A DNA stretch of 40,749 nt, from contig NZ_APML01000066.1 in the NCBI RefSeq assembly GCF_000359605.1, positions 1 through 40,749 of the forward strand. Direction: 5' to 3'. Position 1 is the stretch's first letter. Each line of letters begins with the position of its first letter. Both the position numbers and the translations under genes were made by a program. The notes beneath the pieces are model-generated. The model worked only from the letters and a program-made list of their open reading frames with translations. It was not told where the DNA came from and searched no databases. Of the stretch, positions 1 through 11,500 are shown piece by piece. The stretch is from Gracilibacillus halophilus YIM-C55.5. GTDB lineage: Bacteria > Bacillota > Bacilli > Bacillales > Amphibacillaceae.

Positions 1-672
1 GTAGTCAACTGTTCCTGCAAGGTATTCCCTGCGTCATCTTGCAGTTCAAACTCGACACCCTCAAGCAGTTCGCCTTGTTCACCGGTTTTCGTCAGTTGAA
101 CCGCACCAGTGGATTGTTCGTTTTCCATAGTAAGTTGTAACGTCTCTTGTTGATTAAACACAATCTCAAACGGAATCGGTTCATTATCTAACTCATGACC
201 AAACGGTGCTTTCGTTTCAACCAGTTCATAATTTCCTGGCTTTAAGTCCTCAATCAAGAGTTTGCCATTCTCATCCGTTGTCAATTCGGTCTGAAGGGTG
301 TTTCCGGCTTCATCAAGTAGCTTAAATTCAGCTCCTGATAGAGGCTCGTTCAATTCACCCACTTTCGTTAGTTCCACGGATCCAGGAGTTAATGGGTTTT
401 CAAAACTAACTTCTTCAGTTTCCGTTTGTCCTAAGGCAATTTCAAACGGAATCGGTGTATTGTCCAATTCATAACCAGGGATCGTTTTCGTTTCGACTAA
501 TTGATAATTTCCCGGTTTTAAATCGTTAATCAACAATTCGCCGTTACTATCGGTTGTCAAATGTTCCTGCAAAGTATTCCCTGCGCCATCTTGCAGTTCA
601 AACTCGACGCCCTCAAGCAGTTTTCCTTGTTCACCGGTTTTCGTCAATTTAACCGAACCAAGTATATAATCA
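1..672 (-). repeat. Direct DNA repeat of SpaA modules, 552-bp spacing
   Basis: The sequence starting TGTTCCTGCAA at 10 recurs at 562 with only scattered mismatches for about 100 bp. The 552-bp offset equals 184 codons, i.e. two SpaA modules, so a two-module unit has apparently been duplicated. The intervening module is more divergent. The repeat continues past the left edge, so its copy number is unknown. Confidence 0.8.
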
Positions 673-3600
673 TTTTCTTTCGTTACTTCAACTTGCTCCG
701 TTTGATAAGCACTCTCTATTTCAAACGAAATCGGCGTCTCATCTAACTGATACCCTTTAGGTGCTTGTGTTTCTACAAACTCATAGCTTCCAGGTAATAA
801 ATCCTCGACTGTGACTACGCCATTTTCATCGGTCGTTAACCCTGTTTTTACTTCTTGCCCATTTTCATTAAAAAGGGTAAACTTAGCACCTTGTAACGTT
901 TCTCCAGCCTCATTGACCTTCGTTAGTTGAACAGAATTACTCATTTCCATATATGCACCAACACGTGGTGGTTCCACAGGCTGACCTTGATCAGTCGCCA
1001 TGGCAAACGAGTTCCAGGCAGCACGTTGTTCAGGATCAATAGACGAATCTAAAACTTTTGGATCAACGTTCGTTGCTTCTGGAGCTTGCATTGAAAATTC
1101 AACCAACATATCTTGCCCTTCGATCCAATTTACACCGTCCTTCATTTCTATTTTAAATGAATGGATCGATGACCAATCCGTTACTTCGCTTTCCGTCATC
1201 CAATTCGGGTCCTCTGCACCAGGCGGATTTGACAGCTGGGTTGTAGAATCTGGATAGTCTGTATTTCTTGTTAGGTCATCACGTTTTGGATTTTTAGCCG
1301 TACTATAAAAAACATTTACTTTATTCTGCCATTCCTCTGGTAACGTAATAGAATTCGTCATGATAGGAGTAAATTGACTTCCACGATTCACATTATCCGT
1401 AATGCCTAAGTCACCTATTGAAGGCAAAACATCGATTAATGTCATATAAGAAATATCTTTACCAGTCGTATTCGTAAACAGTAACTGATAATCTATCTCG
1501 CCACCAGGTACCGTATGCCCAAAATACGTATAATCCTCATCGAGTTCCCCTTTCACTCGTTTTTCTGTCTCTAAATTATATTCTGAACGAATAAAATATT
1601 GGTTTCCTGATTTCAGTCGTGGTTCATTCGTTACACTATTCTGATTCAAATCTTCTTCATCTGTTTGCAAAGTTGTATCGGTGATCGCTGATCCATGACT
1701 ACCGGGAACCTGTAAATCACTTTCCCCAGAAAATCCATATACATCAAATAATAGATTATTCGGAGCGCTTTCAGAAATGGTTACGTCTAATTCGGCTTCT
1801 AATCCATTTCCAGTGCGTAACAAGTCATCGTTCCAATGAACCTTAACCAATTGACGACCGCTATTATTATAGTTTTCATCTACTACTTCATAGTTTCCGC
1901 CCTCTGCAATGTTAGAATCGATGCTAGAACGTCCATCTGCATCCACATAATCAGGATTCGGATTATCATTTAATGTGACACCAGGTGGAAGTAATACCGT
2001 TGTTTCAAACGGTCCCTCCATGGCAGAACTAGAACTATCAATATTATTTAGATTCACCTTCATCCGGTTTTCACCAGTTGTTACCTCACCTTCTGTATGA
2101 TCTAACAATTCGACTCCTACATATGCAGTAGGCGGTGGTGATGTTGGTTGATCGGTAATTTGAGCCGTTCTCGGTCCGTTAATCGTATCGACATCTTGTT
2201 GACCATATTGATAGTTAAAGCTATCCCCATTTCCATCGACGCCATATACATTAAATTCGTTTCTCACTTCACCCGTGTAACCAGACTCTACTTCAAAATA
2301 ATACTTTGGTTTCCCGGTATTTAACATGCCATTAGGCGCATAAGTAAAATCATAGTAAATCGTACTTACTTGATCATCTTCTGTGAGTCCGAGACTTTCT
2401 CTCGTATACGTTGTACCTGTAGCCGCATCTTCCACTAATAACCTTTCTTCACCATTCACATCAGCTAATAGATTGAATGTTGGGTCTTTTTCTAGTGGGA
2501 CACCAGCTGGATGATCTGCATTGGGACGATACACAAAACCGCCTGGTGTTTGTAACTCGTTAAAAATCAAATTCGGATCAATATCATAAGATGTTGTATA
2601 CTGCTGAAAATCACCGTATTGCGATTCCTTCAAAGGCGAAATGCCATGCGTAAAACCTAAGAGTGCATCATCGTATACAACAGGATTTGGGTTTTTATTT
2701 TGAAAAGTCCCCAGATTTCCTTGTCCATCAGCAGGACCAATATGAACAGGCACATAATAATTCCCGTCGATCTCACCATTCGCTGTGTCTGAATCTACAA
2801 TATCAATATAATCATATGCCTCAACCGTTTCAGTAGAGTCATCGATATACGTCACATTTGCACTTACATCATTTTGTTGCGTCGTATCTTGTGTGCCATC
2901 ATCTACTTCTAAAAGTACTTGAATGGTCGTTGAATACAATTCCGTATCTGCATCTTTTTGCTCTTCTATCGTAGGCGCATCATATGTCCATGTTAATGTG
3001 TTTCCATCCTGCACGGGTTCTGGACCTTGTGCGGTTGAAACATAGCTTAGCCCATCTGGTAATGTATCCGTAATTATTATTTCAGAACCTTCTTTAAGAT
3101 ACATTTGCCCTTCTTTATTTTTGGGAATATCAAGCTTCATTTCCCATAATGTCGTTGAATTTGGCGTCGCTAAATTCAGATCATTATCAGTGACTTCTTG
3201 AAAAGTTTTCGACACATCGATAGAACTTGAAGTCGTAATCGCTACCGTCGCATCATCAGAAATGCTGGGTTGTTGATCTGCTTCAAATGATGCGTTTGCA
3301 GTAAGCTGCTCTCCATCAGGGGATAACCCATTGACTGTCGCCACTTCAATGCCTGTTTCGTATGTTCGCCCCGTTTGAATAGAGTCAAATTGATACGTTA
3401 ATGTGTGTGCTTGTTCATCATAAGTAGGCGTTACACCATTGATGCTTAGATTGTCTACATTTTGTGAAAAATGAGTATAAGACGTAATCGGTAAATCTAC
3501 TGTTACTTCAGCATTCGTATAGGATGTAACTGCAGTAGATCCTGTTAACTTAAGCTCCAAATTATAATTTGCAAAATGTCCTGATAAAATCTCGTCACTA

Positions 3601-4103
3601 ACTGGGGACAGACTGATATCGGCATTTAAATTGCCTGAAAACGTCGTAATCGGACTAGAAGAGCTCGTATTCGTTGATTGCGAGGTATCAGAAATCGTAA
3701 AATCAAAAGCTTCTAAATTATTTTTATCTTGCCCAACTAATAATGTTACTTCTTCAGATAGATTGGTAAGTTCAAGCGTAATCTTCGAATTTTCTTCTGA
3801 ATGGTTCGTGATTAGTAATGAATGATCTTCTTGATCATATTGAAGTTCAATTTTTTCACTATTTTTTCGCTCTGTTTTCTCTTGATCAAAATCGGCATCT
3901 TTTGGCAAAACCATGTGTAATGTCTCGATAGATGGATCCTCTAATGTTAAATAAAAAGTTGCTTGCTCTGTCGTTGAGCTAGAGTCAACTGATAGGGAGA
4001 AGCCATTGTCAGCTGCCATTAACGAATTACCAATATGGTATAATTGTCCATTTTGAAAAAATAATACAAAGGCTACTAGAATGAATAATAGATTTTTTTT
4101 CAC
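1..4103 (-). CDS. Large SpaA-repeat surface adhesin, 3' end outside window
   Basis: A continuous reading frame runs leftward from a GTG at 4103, preceded by a good GGGAGG ribosome binding site, and leaves the window without a stop; 1367 codons are visible. The first ~35 residues form a signal peptide (VKKNLLFILVAFVLFF, cleavage probably near LMAADNG). The next ~1000 residues are beta-rich, Thr/Asp/Asn-rich and include DUF11-like segments (TYFGHTVPGGEIDYQLLFTN). From about residue 1050 there are SpaA/prealbumin-like modules of ~92 residues, each starting like SVELTKVGE and ending like PGNYELVETKAP. Three are complete and a fourth is cut by the edge. Such modules usually form stalks locked by Lys-Asn isopeptide bonds. 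An LPxTG anchor is expected beyond the edge but not seen. It is divergent from the response regulator at 4343, which may control it. The ligand cannot be told from sequence. Confidence 0.88.
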   Translation of the reverse strand, partial: MKKNLLFILVAFVLFFQNGQLYHIGNSLMAADNGFSLSVDSSSTTEQATFYLTLEDPSIETLHMVLPKDADFDQEKTERKNSEKIELQYDQEDHSLLITNHSEENSKITLELTNLSEEVTLLVGQDKNNLEAFDFTISDTSQSTNTSSSSPITTFSGNLNADISLSPVSDEILSGHFANYNLELKLTGSTAVTSYTNAEVTVDLPITSYTHFSQNVDNLSINGVTPTYDEQAHTLTYQFDSIQTGRTYETGIEVATVNGLSPDGEQLTANASFEADQQPSISDDATVAITTSSSIDVSKTFQEVTDNDLNLATPNSTTLWEMKLDIPKNKEGQMYLKEGSEIIITDTLPDGLSYVSTAQGPEPVQDGNTLTWTYDAPTIEEQKDADTELYSTTIQVLLEVDDGTQDTTQQNDVSANVTYIDDSTETVEAYDYIDIVDSDTANGEIDGNYYVPVHIGPADGQGNLGTFQNKNPNPVVYDDALLGFTHGISPLKESQYGDFQQYTTSYDIDPNLIFNELQTPGGFVYRPNADHPAGVPLEKDPTFNLLADVNGEERLLVEDAATGTTYTRESLGLTEDDQVSTIYYDFTYAPNGMLNTGKPKYYFEVESGYTGEVRNEFNVYGVDGNGDSFNYQYGQQDVDTINGPRTAQITDQPTSPPPTAYVGVELLDHTEGEVTTGENRMKVNLNNIDSSSSAMEGPFETTVLLPPGVTLNDNPNPDYVDADGRSSIDSNIAEGGNYEVVDENYNNSGRQLVKVHWNDDLLRTGNGLEAELDVTISESAPNNLLFDVYGFSGESDLQVPGSHGSAITDTTLQTDEEDLNQNSVTNEPRLKSGNQYFIRSEYNLETEKRVKGELDEDYTYFGHTVPGGEIDYQLLFTNTTGKDISYMTLIDVLPSIGDLGITDNVNRGSQFTPIMTNSITLPEEWQNKVNVFYSTAKNPKRDDLTRNTDYPDSTTQLSNPPGAEDPNWMTESEVTDWSSIHSFKIEMKDGVNWIEGQDMLVEFSMQAPEATNVDPKVLDSSIDPEQRAAWNSFAMATDQGQPVEPPRVGAYMEMSNSVQLTKVNEAGETLQGAKFTLFNENGQEVKTGLTTDENGVVTVEDLLPGSYEFVETQAPKGYQLDETPISFEIESAYQTEQVEVTKENDYILGSVKLTKTGEQGKLLEGVEFELQDGAGNTLQEHLTTDSNGELLINDLKPGNYQLVETKTIPGYELDNTPIPFEIALGQTETEEVSFENPLTPGSVELTKVGELNEPLSGAEFKLLDEAGNTLQTELTTDENGKLLIEDLKPGNYELVETKAPFGHELDNEPIPFEIVFNQQETLQLTMENEQSTGAVQLTKTGEQGELLEGVEFELQDDAGNTLQEQLT

Positions 4104-4342
4104 GGAGCCATCCTCCCTTTTCTAAGCTGCATTCACCGAAGAACTAACAGTCAATTGAATCATCTATATAGATTTCAACATTTTCTCATATTATCCATTT
4201 CTTGCATTCCCCCTTTGGAATATGGTAAAAAATAAATATATTTCCAATTTCATTTTATTACTTTAATCTGAACATTTTTTGAACAAAATATTACTTTAAA
4301 TCATTCATATATATGACTTTTTGCCCAAACAGGAGGAGCGAC
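4104..4342. promoter_or_regulatory. Divergent control region, adhesin / SARP-like regulator
   Basis: This AT-rich intergenic region drives two divergent genes. It contains direct repeats: ATTACTTTAATC at 4257-4268 and ATTACTTTAAATC at 4290-4302 (33 bp apart), and TGAACA at 4269 and 4280 (11 bp apart). Spacings of 11 and 33 bp put the copies on one helix face, and SARP-type regulators are known to bind short direct repeats at 11-bp spacing. An imperfect inverted repeat, TTGGAATAT / ATATTTCCAA, lies at about 4215-4247. No convincing sigma-A promoter could be fixed by eye. That these are binding sites is inference. Confidence 0.4.
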
Positions 4343-5497
4343 ATGGATGTCATTCTATTTGACGATGAGCCACTTGCGTTGGATTATCTGGAAAATTTAA
4401 TTGCAGGGATGAACAATTGGAAGGTATGCAAAAAATATTTAGATCCATTTATCGAAAATAAAGAAAAGTCTATCAATTGTGCGGATGCCATTTTCTTAGA
4501 TATCTCAATGCCACAAGTAAATGGCATCGAATTGGCTAAAAAAATTCGTGAGATCAATCCTCAGATTCCGATTGTCTTTATCACAGCTTACGATAATTTT
4601 GCGTTAGAAGCTTTTGAAGTCAATGCGATTGATTACTTACTAAAACCTGTACAATTGGAACGATTACAAAAAACAATGAATCGACTGGAAAATTATATTT
4701 ACCAGCAACAAGAGCATCATCAGTCCAGCACTCATAAGCAAGATGACTTATGGGTCTATGTCAGTGGAACATTTCAACTGCAACGCCCCCATCAACAACC
4801 TGAATTTATATCTTGGAGAACGTTGAAATGCCAAGAATTATTTTTATATTTATTACATTTTCATGATAAGGTGATATCAAAGTCAGAAATCGTGGAAACG
4901 TTATGGCATGATCTCCATCCAGAGAAAGCTTTTTCTTTGTTGTATGTTACGGTATATCAAATACGGAAGGTGCTGAGGCCCTTCAGTGACTACATGTCCA
5001 TTCGCAATATACAGGGTGGATATCAGTTAAAATTACGAAACGTAAAAATAGATATAAAAGAGTGGGAAAATAATATAAGACAAGCACCCGAAGTATCCTC
5101 GCAAACATTAGCACAACATGAAGAAATCATGGAACGATATCAAGGACCTTTTTTACAAGGATTTGATTATTTGTGGGCAGAACCTTATCGATATCGTTGT
5201 GAAAAACTGTGGATCAACCAAGCGTATCAAATCGCTAACTGTTTATTTGAACGGAAAGAGTACGAACAAGCTGCATTATGGTATACACAAATATGTGATA
5301 AACAGCCAGAAGATGAAACAGTAAATTTTGTGCTTATACGGATTTATGCTTTTTTAGGTTATGGTCTTTTAGTCGATTATCAATTTTCAAAGTTAAAAGA
5401 GAATTTATTCGATTTGAATATTCCCATGAAGGAAGATATCGAATTATGGTATCAACAATGGAAAAACAATCCTCACTCCATGCAAAACACATTTTAA
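4343..5497 (+). CDS. Orphan response regulator, REC + winged helix + BTAD (SARP-like)
   Basis: A 384-residue transcription regulator. The receiver domain is at residues 1-115 with the acidic pair in FDDEP (D7, D8), phospho-acceptor D53 in AIFLDISMP, and the conserved lysine K101 in DYLLKPV. A winged-helix OmpR-type DNA-binding domain covers ~150-235 (WRTLKCQELFLYLL, then VTVYQIRKVL). A helical TPR-like BTAD domain follows to the C-terminus. The ATG at 4343 is chosen because AGGAGG sits 6 nt upstream; an in-frame ATG at 4313 has no such site. No histidine kinase gene adjoins it, so its partner kinase is elsewhere or absent. Its position between two giant adhesin genes, divergent from one and convergent with the other, suggests it regulates surface-protein expression; that is inference from context. 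Confidence 0.85.
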   Translation: MDVILFDDEPLALDYLENLIAGMNNWKVCKKYLDPFIENKEKSINCADAIFLDISMPQVNGIELAKKIREINPQIPIVFITAYDNFALEAFEVNAIDYLLKPVQLERLQKTMNRLENYIYQQQEHHQSSTHKQDDLWVYVSGTFQLQRPHQQPEFISWRTLKCQELFLYLLHFHDKVISKSEIVETLWHDLHPEKAFSLLYVTVYQIRKVLRPFSDYMSIRNIQGGYQLKLRNVKIDIKEWENNIRQAPEVSSQTLAQHEEIMERYQGPFLQGFDYLWAEPYRYRCEKLWINQAYQIANCLFERKEYEQAALWYTQICDKQPEDETVNFVLIRIYAFLGYGLLVDYQFSKLKENLFDLNIPMKEDIELWYQQWKNNPHSMQNTF

Positions 5498-5535
5498 AAA
5501 GGGCTGTCACCTGTGAATTGCGGGACAGCCCTTTT
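5497..5535. terminator. Bidirectional terminator between convergent genes
   Basis: A 12-bp perfect stem, AAAAGGGCTGTC (5497-5508) with GACAGCCCTTTT (5524-5535), flanks a 15-nt loop. It gives a T-tract in both directions. It lies between the stop of the response regulator and the stop of the large adhesin and probably serves both. Confidence 0.9.
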
Positions 5536-5542
5536 ACTTATG

Positions 5543-8500
5543 CTATGTTCTGTTTTTTCTGGAATAAATCAGTAACATCACGAACCCAACCGCTAAAGCA
5601 CATATTGCGATCAGAATAATATTAAATGTGTTTGTTGCTGTGTTCGGTAACGGTCCATCACTCTCATCTGTTGAACCTGATGACTCATTTGAATCCTCTT
5701 CATTGGCAACTTGAGGGGTCCATGTATTAGTAATATCAAAACCATCTACGGTTGAACGGTATCCTCCCACCTCTTGTTCATCGATGGTGTATTCGTAAGC
5801 AACACCATTCTCATCATATTTTGGTAAATCTTCAAAACGATAGTGCCAATCATTAGCTGCTGTTACCTTCTTCGTTGTATATTGCTCACCATTTTGGTAA
5901 AGAACAACAACAATGGAAGACGGGCGATCTTGTTCGGTATCATTTTTCCATGTTTTCGTTCCTTCAATCGTCGTCGTTCCTACGCGACGATTCGTAATAT
6001 CATCACCATCATAAGATGTTTCATAACCTTCGACGGGTTCTTCTTCCACATGATATTCATACGCAACGCCATTTTCATCAAACTTCTCTAAATCGGTAAA
6101 ACGGTAGATCCAATTTGTTTCTGCCGTCACCTCTTTGGTATCCATCCGTTCACCATTTTGGAATAAATGAACTTGAATAGACGCTGGACGTTGATCAGAT
6201 TCATTATCCAACCATGTTTTTGTACCTACAACATCCGTTTTTCCTACACGCAAGTTTGTGATGTCATAGCCATTCACCGTCGATTGATAACCTTCGATGG
6301 ATTCTTCTGTAATCGTATAGTTGTATTTGACCCCTTGCTCATCATACTTAGGCAATTCATCGAACACATAGGTCCAATCACTTTCAGCAGTAACTTCCGC
6401 ATCTTTTAGAAATTCCCCGTTCTGATATAGCTGGACGGTAATCGATGACGGGCGATCTGCTTCTGTACCATCTTTCCACGTTTTCGAAACCTCCACAGAA
6501 GTCGTTCCTGTACGAACATTCGTTATATCATAACCGTCATAAGATGCTTCGTAACCTTCCATTGGTTCTTCTTTGACCGTATATTCATACGCCACACCAT
6601 TTTCATCGTACTTCTCTAAATCGGTAAAATGATATTGCCAATCCGATTCAGCAGTGACTTCTCGTGATTCAATGATCTCCCCATTTTGTAAAAGCTGAAC
6701 CGTTATAACGTCTGGACGACTTTCTGAGTCATTGTCCAACCACGTTTTGGTTCCTTCAACTTCAGTCTTGCCTACACGAGTATTCGTAATATCAAAGCCA
6801 TCAATCGTTGTTTCATAGCCTTCGACAGGCTCTTCTTCGATCGTATACGTGATCGCTTTTCCTTCACGATCGTATCCATCTAAATCAGAGAATGTATATG
6901 TCCAACCATCTTCGGCCGTTAATTCGGTTTCTTTAAAATTCTCACCGTTTTTGAGCAGTGTGATCGTAACTGAAGAAGGACGATCTTCCGCCGTTTCATC
7001 TTTCCAACCTTTTGTGATCGTTATATCACGTTGTTCTGCTCTCGTATTGATAATATTTGTACCATCCACTTCTGATTGATAGCCAGGAACCCCTTGCTCC
7101 TTGACTGAATATTCATAAGGGATGCCTTCATCAGTATATTTCGGCAAGTTGGTAAAGCTATATTTCCAATCTGATGCTGCAGTGACTGTCTGAGTATCGG
7201 CTACCACACCATTTTGCAATAGATTGACGGTAATTTCGTTTGGTCGGTCGTCCGCATGTTCGTCTATCCATGTTTTTGCCCCTTCTAATGCAGTTTCTCC
7301 AACGCGAAGGTTTGTTATCACAAAACCGTCTTGACGATCACCTGTAATTGATTTTACTTCATAATGATCAAATGCATCTTTTTCTTTTACTGTGTACGTA
7401 TAGGCATTTCCATTTTCATCATATACATCAAGATCTTCAAACGTATGCTTCCAACCATCAGATGCCGTCATGGTCGTCTCTGCTACTGGCTCATCATTAC
7501 GGTAGAGTTCAACGGTCACCTCTTGTGGCCGATCTTCTGTATCCCCATTATCTAACCATTTTTTCTTGACATCAATGGACGTTTGTAAGACGTTAATGAA
7601 TCTAAAACCATCTTGCATCGTACCTGTCTTGTTCTGTAAACGATAGCCTTCCGGTGTTTTTTCTTGGACCGTATATTCATAAGCAACACCTTGATCATTA
7701 AATGCATCGAGATCTGCAAATGTATGTGTCCAATCTCCGCCTTCGTTTGGTGTAATGGTTACGGTATCCATTGGCGTATCTTTTTGATCACTACGATATA
7801 GCTCTACTTCGATTTGTTCTGGCCGCTTATCTGCACTGTTTTGATTGTCATTCCAAGTTTTAGTGACATCCACAGAAGTGGTTCCTTCGCGTACATTCGT
7901 AATTTTAAACCCAGTATCGGTTCCCTCAACGCTCGATTGATAGCCTGCTACATCAAGTTCTTCCACGCTATATTGAATGAGGTTCCCTTCTTCATCATAC
8001 TTCTCTAGTTGCTCGAACGTATGGTGCCACTGCCCGTTCTCATCTGGTTCAATCACTTGCGTTTTCATAGGTGTCGATTGATCATTTTTGAAAAGTTGCA
8101 CCGTAATTTCATCAGGTCTTGCTTCGGTTTCAGCTGTATCGACCCATTCCTTTTGAACCGTAATGTCAGTCGACGGGCGGTTATTCTGACTAGCTGATAC
8201 GGTTCTTTCATGATGTACATCATCTAACGTAACTTCAACAGTAATTGGCTCAGAATTAAGTAAATAACCATCAGGTGCTTCCGTCTCAACGATGGAATAC
8301 GTACCTGGTTTCAAGTTAGTAAACGTAACTTTGCCTGAGCTGTCGGTGGTACCTTCCAAGACTTCACTTGAATAATTCCCATCTTGATACGTTAATGTAA
8401 AAGTCGCACCTTCAAGGACATCTCCATTGATATCATCGGTTTTCGTCAATTCAACCGCTGTTGTTTTCACTTCATTGCTGACTGTTCCGATTTCAAGTGC

Positions 8501-11500
8501 TTCTTGTTGACTGCGTTCAATGGTAAAGTCGATACCATTCGCCGCTTTTTCTGAGATGTTGTATCCTGTTGGCGCTTTGGTTTCAACGAGTGTGTATTCA
8601 CCAGGACGCAAATCTTGAGTATTCGCCATGCCATCTTCATCCGTTGTAATTGTACGAACTTCATTTCCTTCGCTATCCTGAATTTCAAACGTTGCACCTT
8701 GTAAGCCAGCGCCTGTATCCGCATCGACTTTTTGAACAGTAGCGTTCCCTGGAATCAGTTCATTTTCCACTGTTACTGTATCGATCGTTGTTTGTTTTTC
8801 CTCAATGGTAAAAGGGTGATCCTTATCATTTGGTTGATAATGTTCTTTTGCTGATGTTTCAGTGAAATAGTAATCACCAGCTGATAGATCTTCTACACGA
8901 ATTTCACCGTTAGCATCGGTTGTGTACGTATCGACAATCGTATCATTAGCACCATCTCGTAACTCAAACGTAACCCCTTCTAATGGATCGCCACTCGTAC
9001 CATCCACTTTCGTCAGTTCTACGTGACGTTTGATTTTTTCATTTGTTATCTCTACTTCTAAAGGGTCGCCATCAACAGTCACCGTTTGCTGATCATCAAT
9101 GCCAACGACATAACCGTCCGGTGCATCTGCTTCTTTTAATACGTAATCCCCGTATAACAGGTTATTAAAGGTTACGACCCCATTTTCATTCGTTGTAGCT
9201 GTATCAAGTAATACATCACCTTCTGCATCGTACAATTCAAATACTGCACCAGCTAATGTTTTTGTCGGGTCGTCATCATCGACTTTGGTGACTTCGAGGC
9301 TGCCAACTTCACCAGTAATACCACCTGAAATGGCTGACAAATCAATCGCATTTGATACAGAATCGCCTGTATCCAACTCTTGCGTTTCTTCGGCGTTAAA
9401 TGACGCCGTATTTTCCAAGTTGCCATCACCTTCATATAAAATATAAGTGTCATACGCTAAGACATAAGCCTCTTCAATCACTTCTTTGGCAAAGTCAATC
9501 GTGAAGGTTTGTTGACCATCCGCATTTTCTGTAATGGTTAAGGTATAGTCTTCTCCTTCGGTTAAAAGACGATCCGGATTTTTTGAAACGCCATCTTTCG
9601 TAACATTCGTTTCATATAGTTTGATCGTATCCTTCAGTAATTGTTGATTGATACTTGGTGTATCCGATAGGGAAAGGTTCGATACTTTCGATTGAGAAAA
9701 GTTAATCTCCACATCCCAATTGACCACGCGCGGATTATCCGGATTTTGCGTAGCATTCTTTGTCGTGAACTCTCCACCGTGATCTGGCTCGACCGTTGCT
9801 GGTAATACATCCGTATCATCATTACTACTAGTCACATTTGCTGTATTGTCATAGGATTCATGAACGATTTCACCATTCAAATCGGTGGTAAATTCAATCA
9901 AATACGGGCTAGTTATATCCCCTAAATCTACTTCGAACCCTGATTCATCGTTGCCCCCAGTGATTTCATTAATCGAAGCACTACTCACAGCGTCTCCTTT
10001 TTCATAACCATTCGTTCCACCGGTTAATGTCATGTGATAGACTTTGACGTCATCTATTGAGAAATTTTGATTTTTTTTAATGAGATCCTCTACTACCACA
10101 TCATTCAGTGTTTCTTCATTATAATTCACACCAATTTGCCACGTTATTTCTTTGGTGACCGGGTTATAACTTCCATGTTTGAAGCCGTTATTTTTCGTAT
10201 AATCATCTGGATCAAAGGTAGCTGAGTCACTTTTCGTTTTCGTTGCGCCTCCTGCAGTCGTCCACTCAATCGTTGCATCGTTTGTATATTGATCAACTGT
10301 TGAATCTACTGCATCAAAATCAATAGAAGTTGTAAACGTAATATCGACTTTTTGATCGATCGATTGATTAAAATCAATAACCATTTCTTGACCATTAATA
10401 GTGACATTATAGTCTGTACCTTTTTCCCACTCATTTCCACCGTGTGTCACCTTAATGTTTTCAGCAGTAAACCCTTGCGGTAAAGTGTCTGTAACAGTAA
10501 CATTTTCCATGGTATATTTATCACGGTTCAATTCCATCGTCCAACTGGTTTCTTTCGCGTCATAATCCGGATTGCCATCATGCGATTTATAGAAAATACC
10601 GTGACTAATATTTTGTTCGCCTGTTACCGTATGGCTGAATTCATCACTAATTTCATTTACGACCGTGTTACTATCCATCACACGATCAGTTGCTGTCGTT
10701 TGATATTCAATTGTATATGCTTGGCTGATATCCTCGTTAAATTGGAAGTTAAAACCCTCCGTTGTCGAGGTGACATCATAATTTGCAGCATCGACTTGAC
10801 TTGTATCCGTTACCTCACCTGTATCCGGGTCAATCGTAACACGTTCAACAGTAAAGCTATCCGCTACAAGTTCCTGATTTTCACCAAGAACATCTGTTAA
10901 TTTTGCATTTGATTGGGAAATCTCTTTTTCATCGTAATTATACTTCACTTCCCATGTGATTGTTTGTGAAACATCATCATAATCAATCGCGCTTTTTTCT
11001 AGCGGCTGGCCACGTTCAACTGAAACAGATGCCTCCGCACTGCTTGAATCAACATTGTCTCCACTTAATGTGGCTCTATTGCTGTATGTTTCACCTGTAC
11101 TATCGTTAATTTCAGTGTCATAGACGACACGATAAGCAGACTCAATGGTTCCAAGATCTAAAGGAAAACTGTTTCCAAAACCATGATCTGTGATCTCTGT
11201 GCTGCCAGTTATTTCTCCATTGGCATTTATATCAAGCTTGTAAACTTTCAAAGAGCCATCGATAAACTGATGATCGCCTTCTACCATCTCATCCGTTAAT
11301 TCAGCATTTTCGATCGTTTGTAAATTTTTATTAAAATCGACGGTCCATGTGATTGTTTTCGTATTATACGATTTATCAGGAACCCCTTGTTTATCGATCG
11401 CAGAACCACCTGGCATGAATTTCACAGGATAGGAGATCGTATCTTCCCCTTGGATCGGAAATGTGATCTCTCCACCTTGAGCTGGCCCATCATAATGTTC

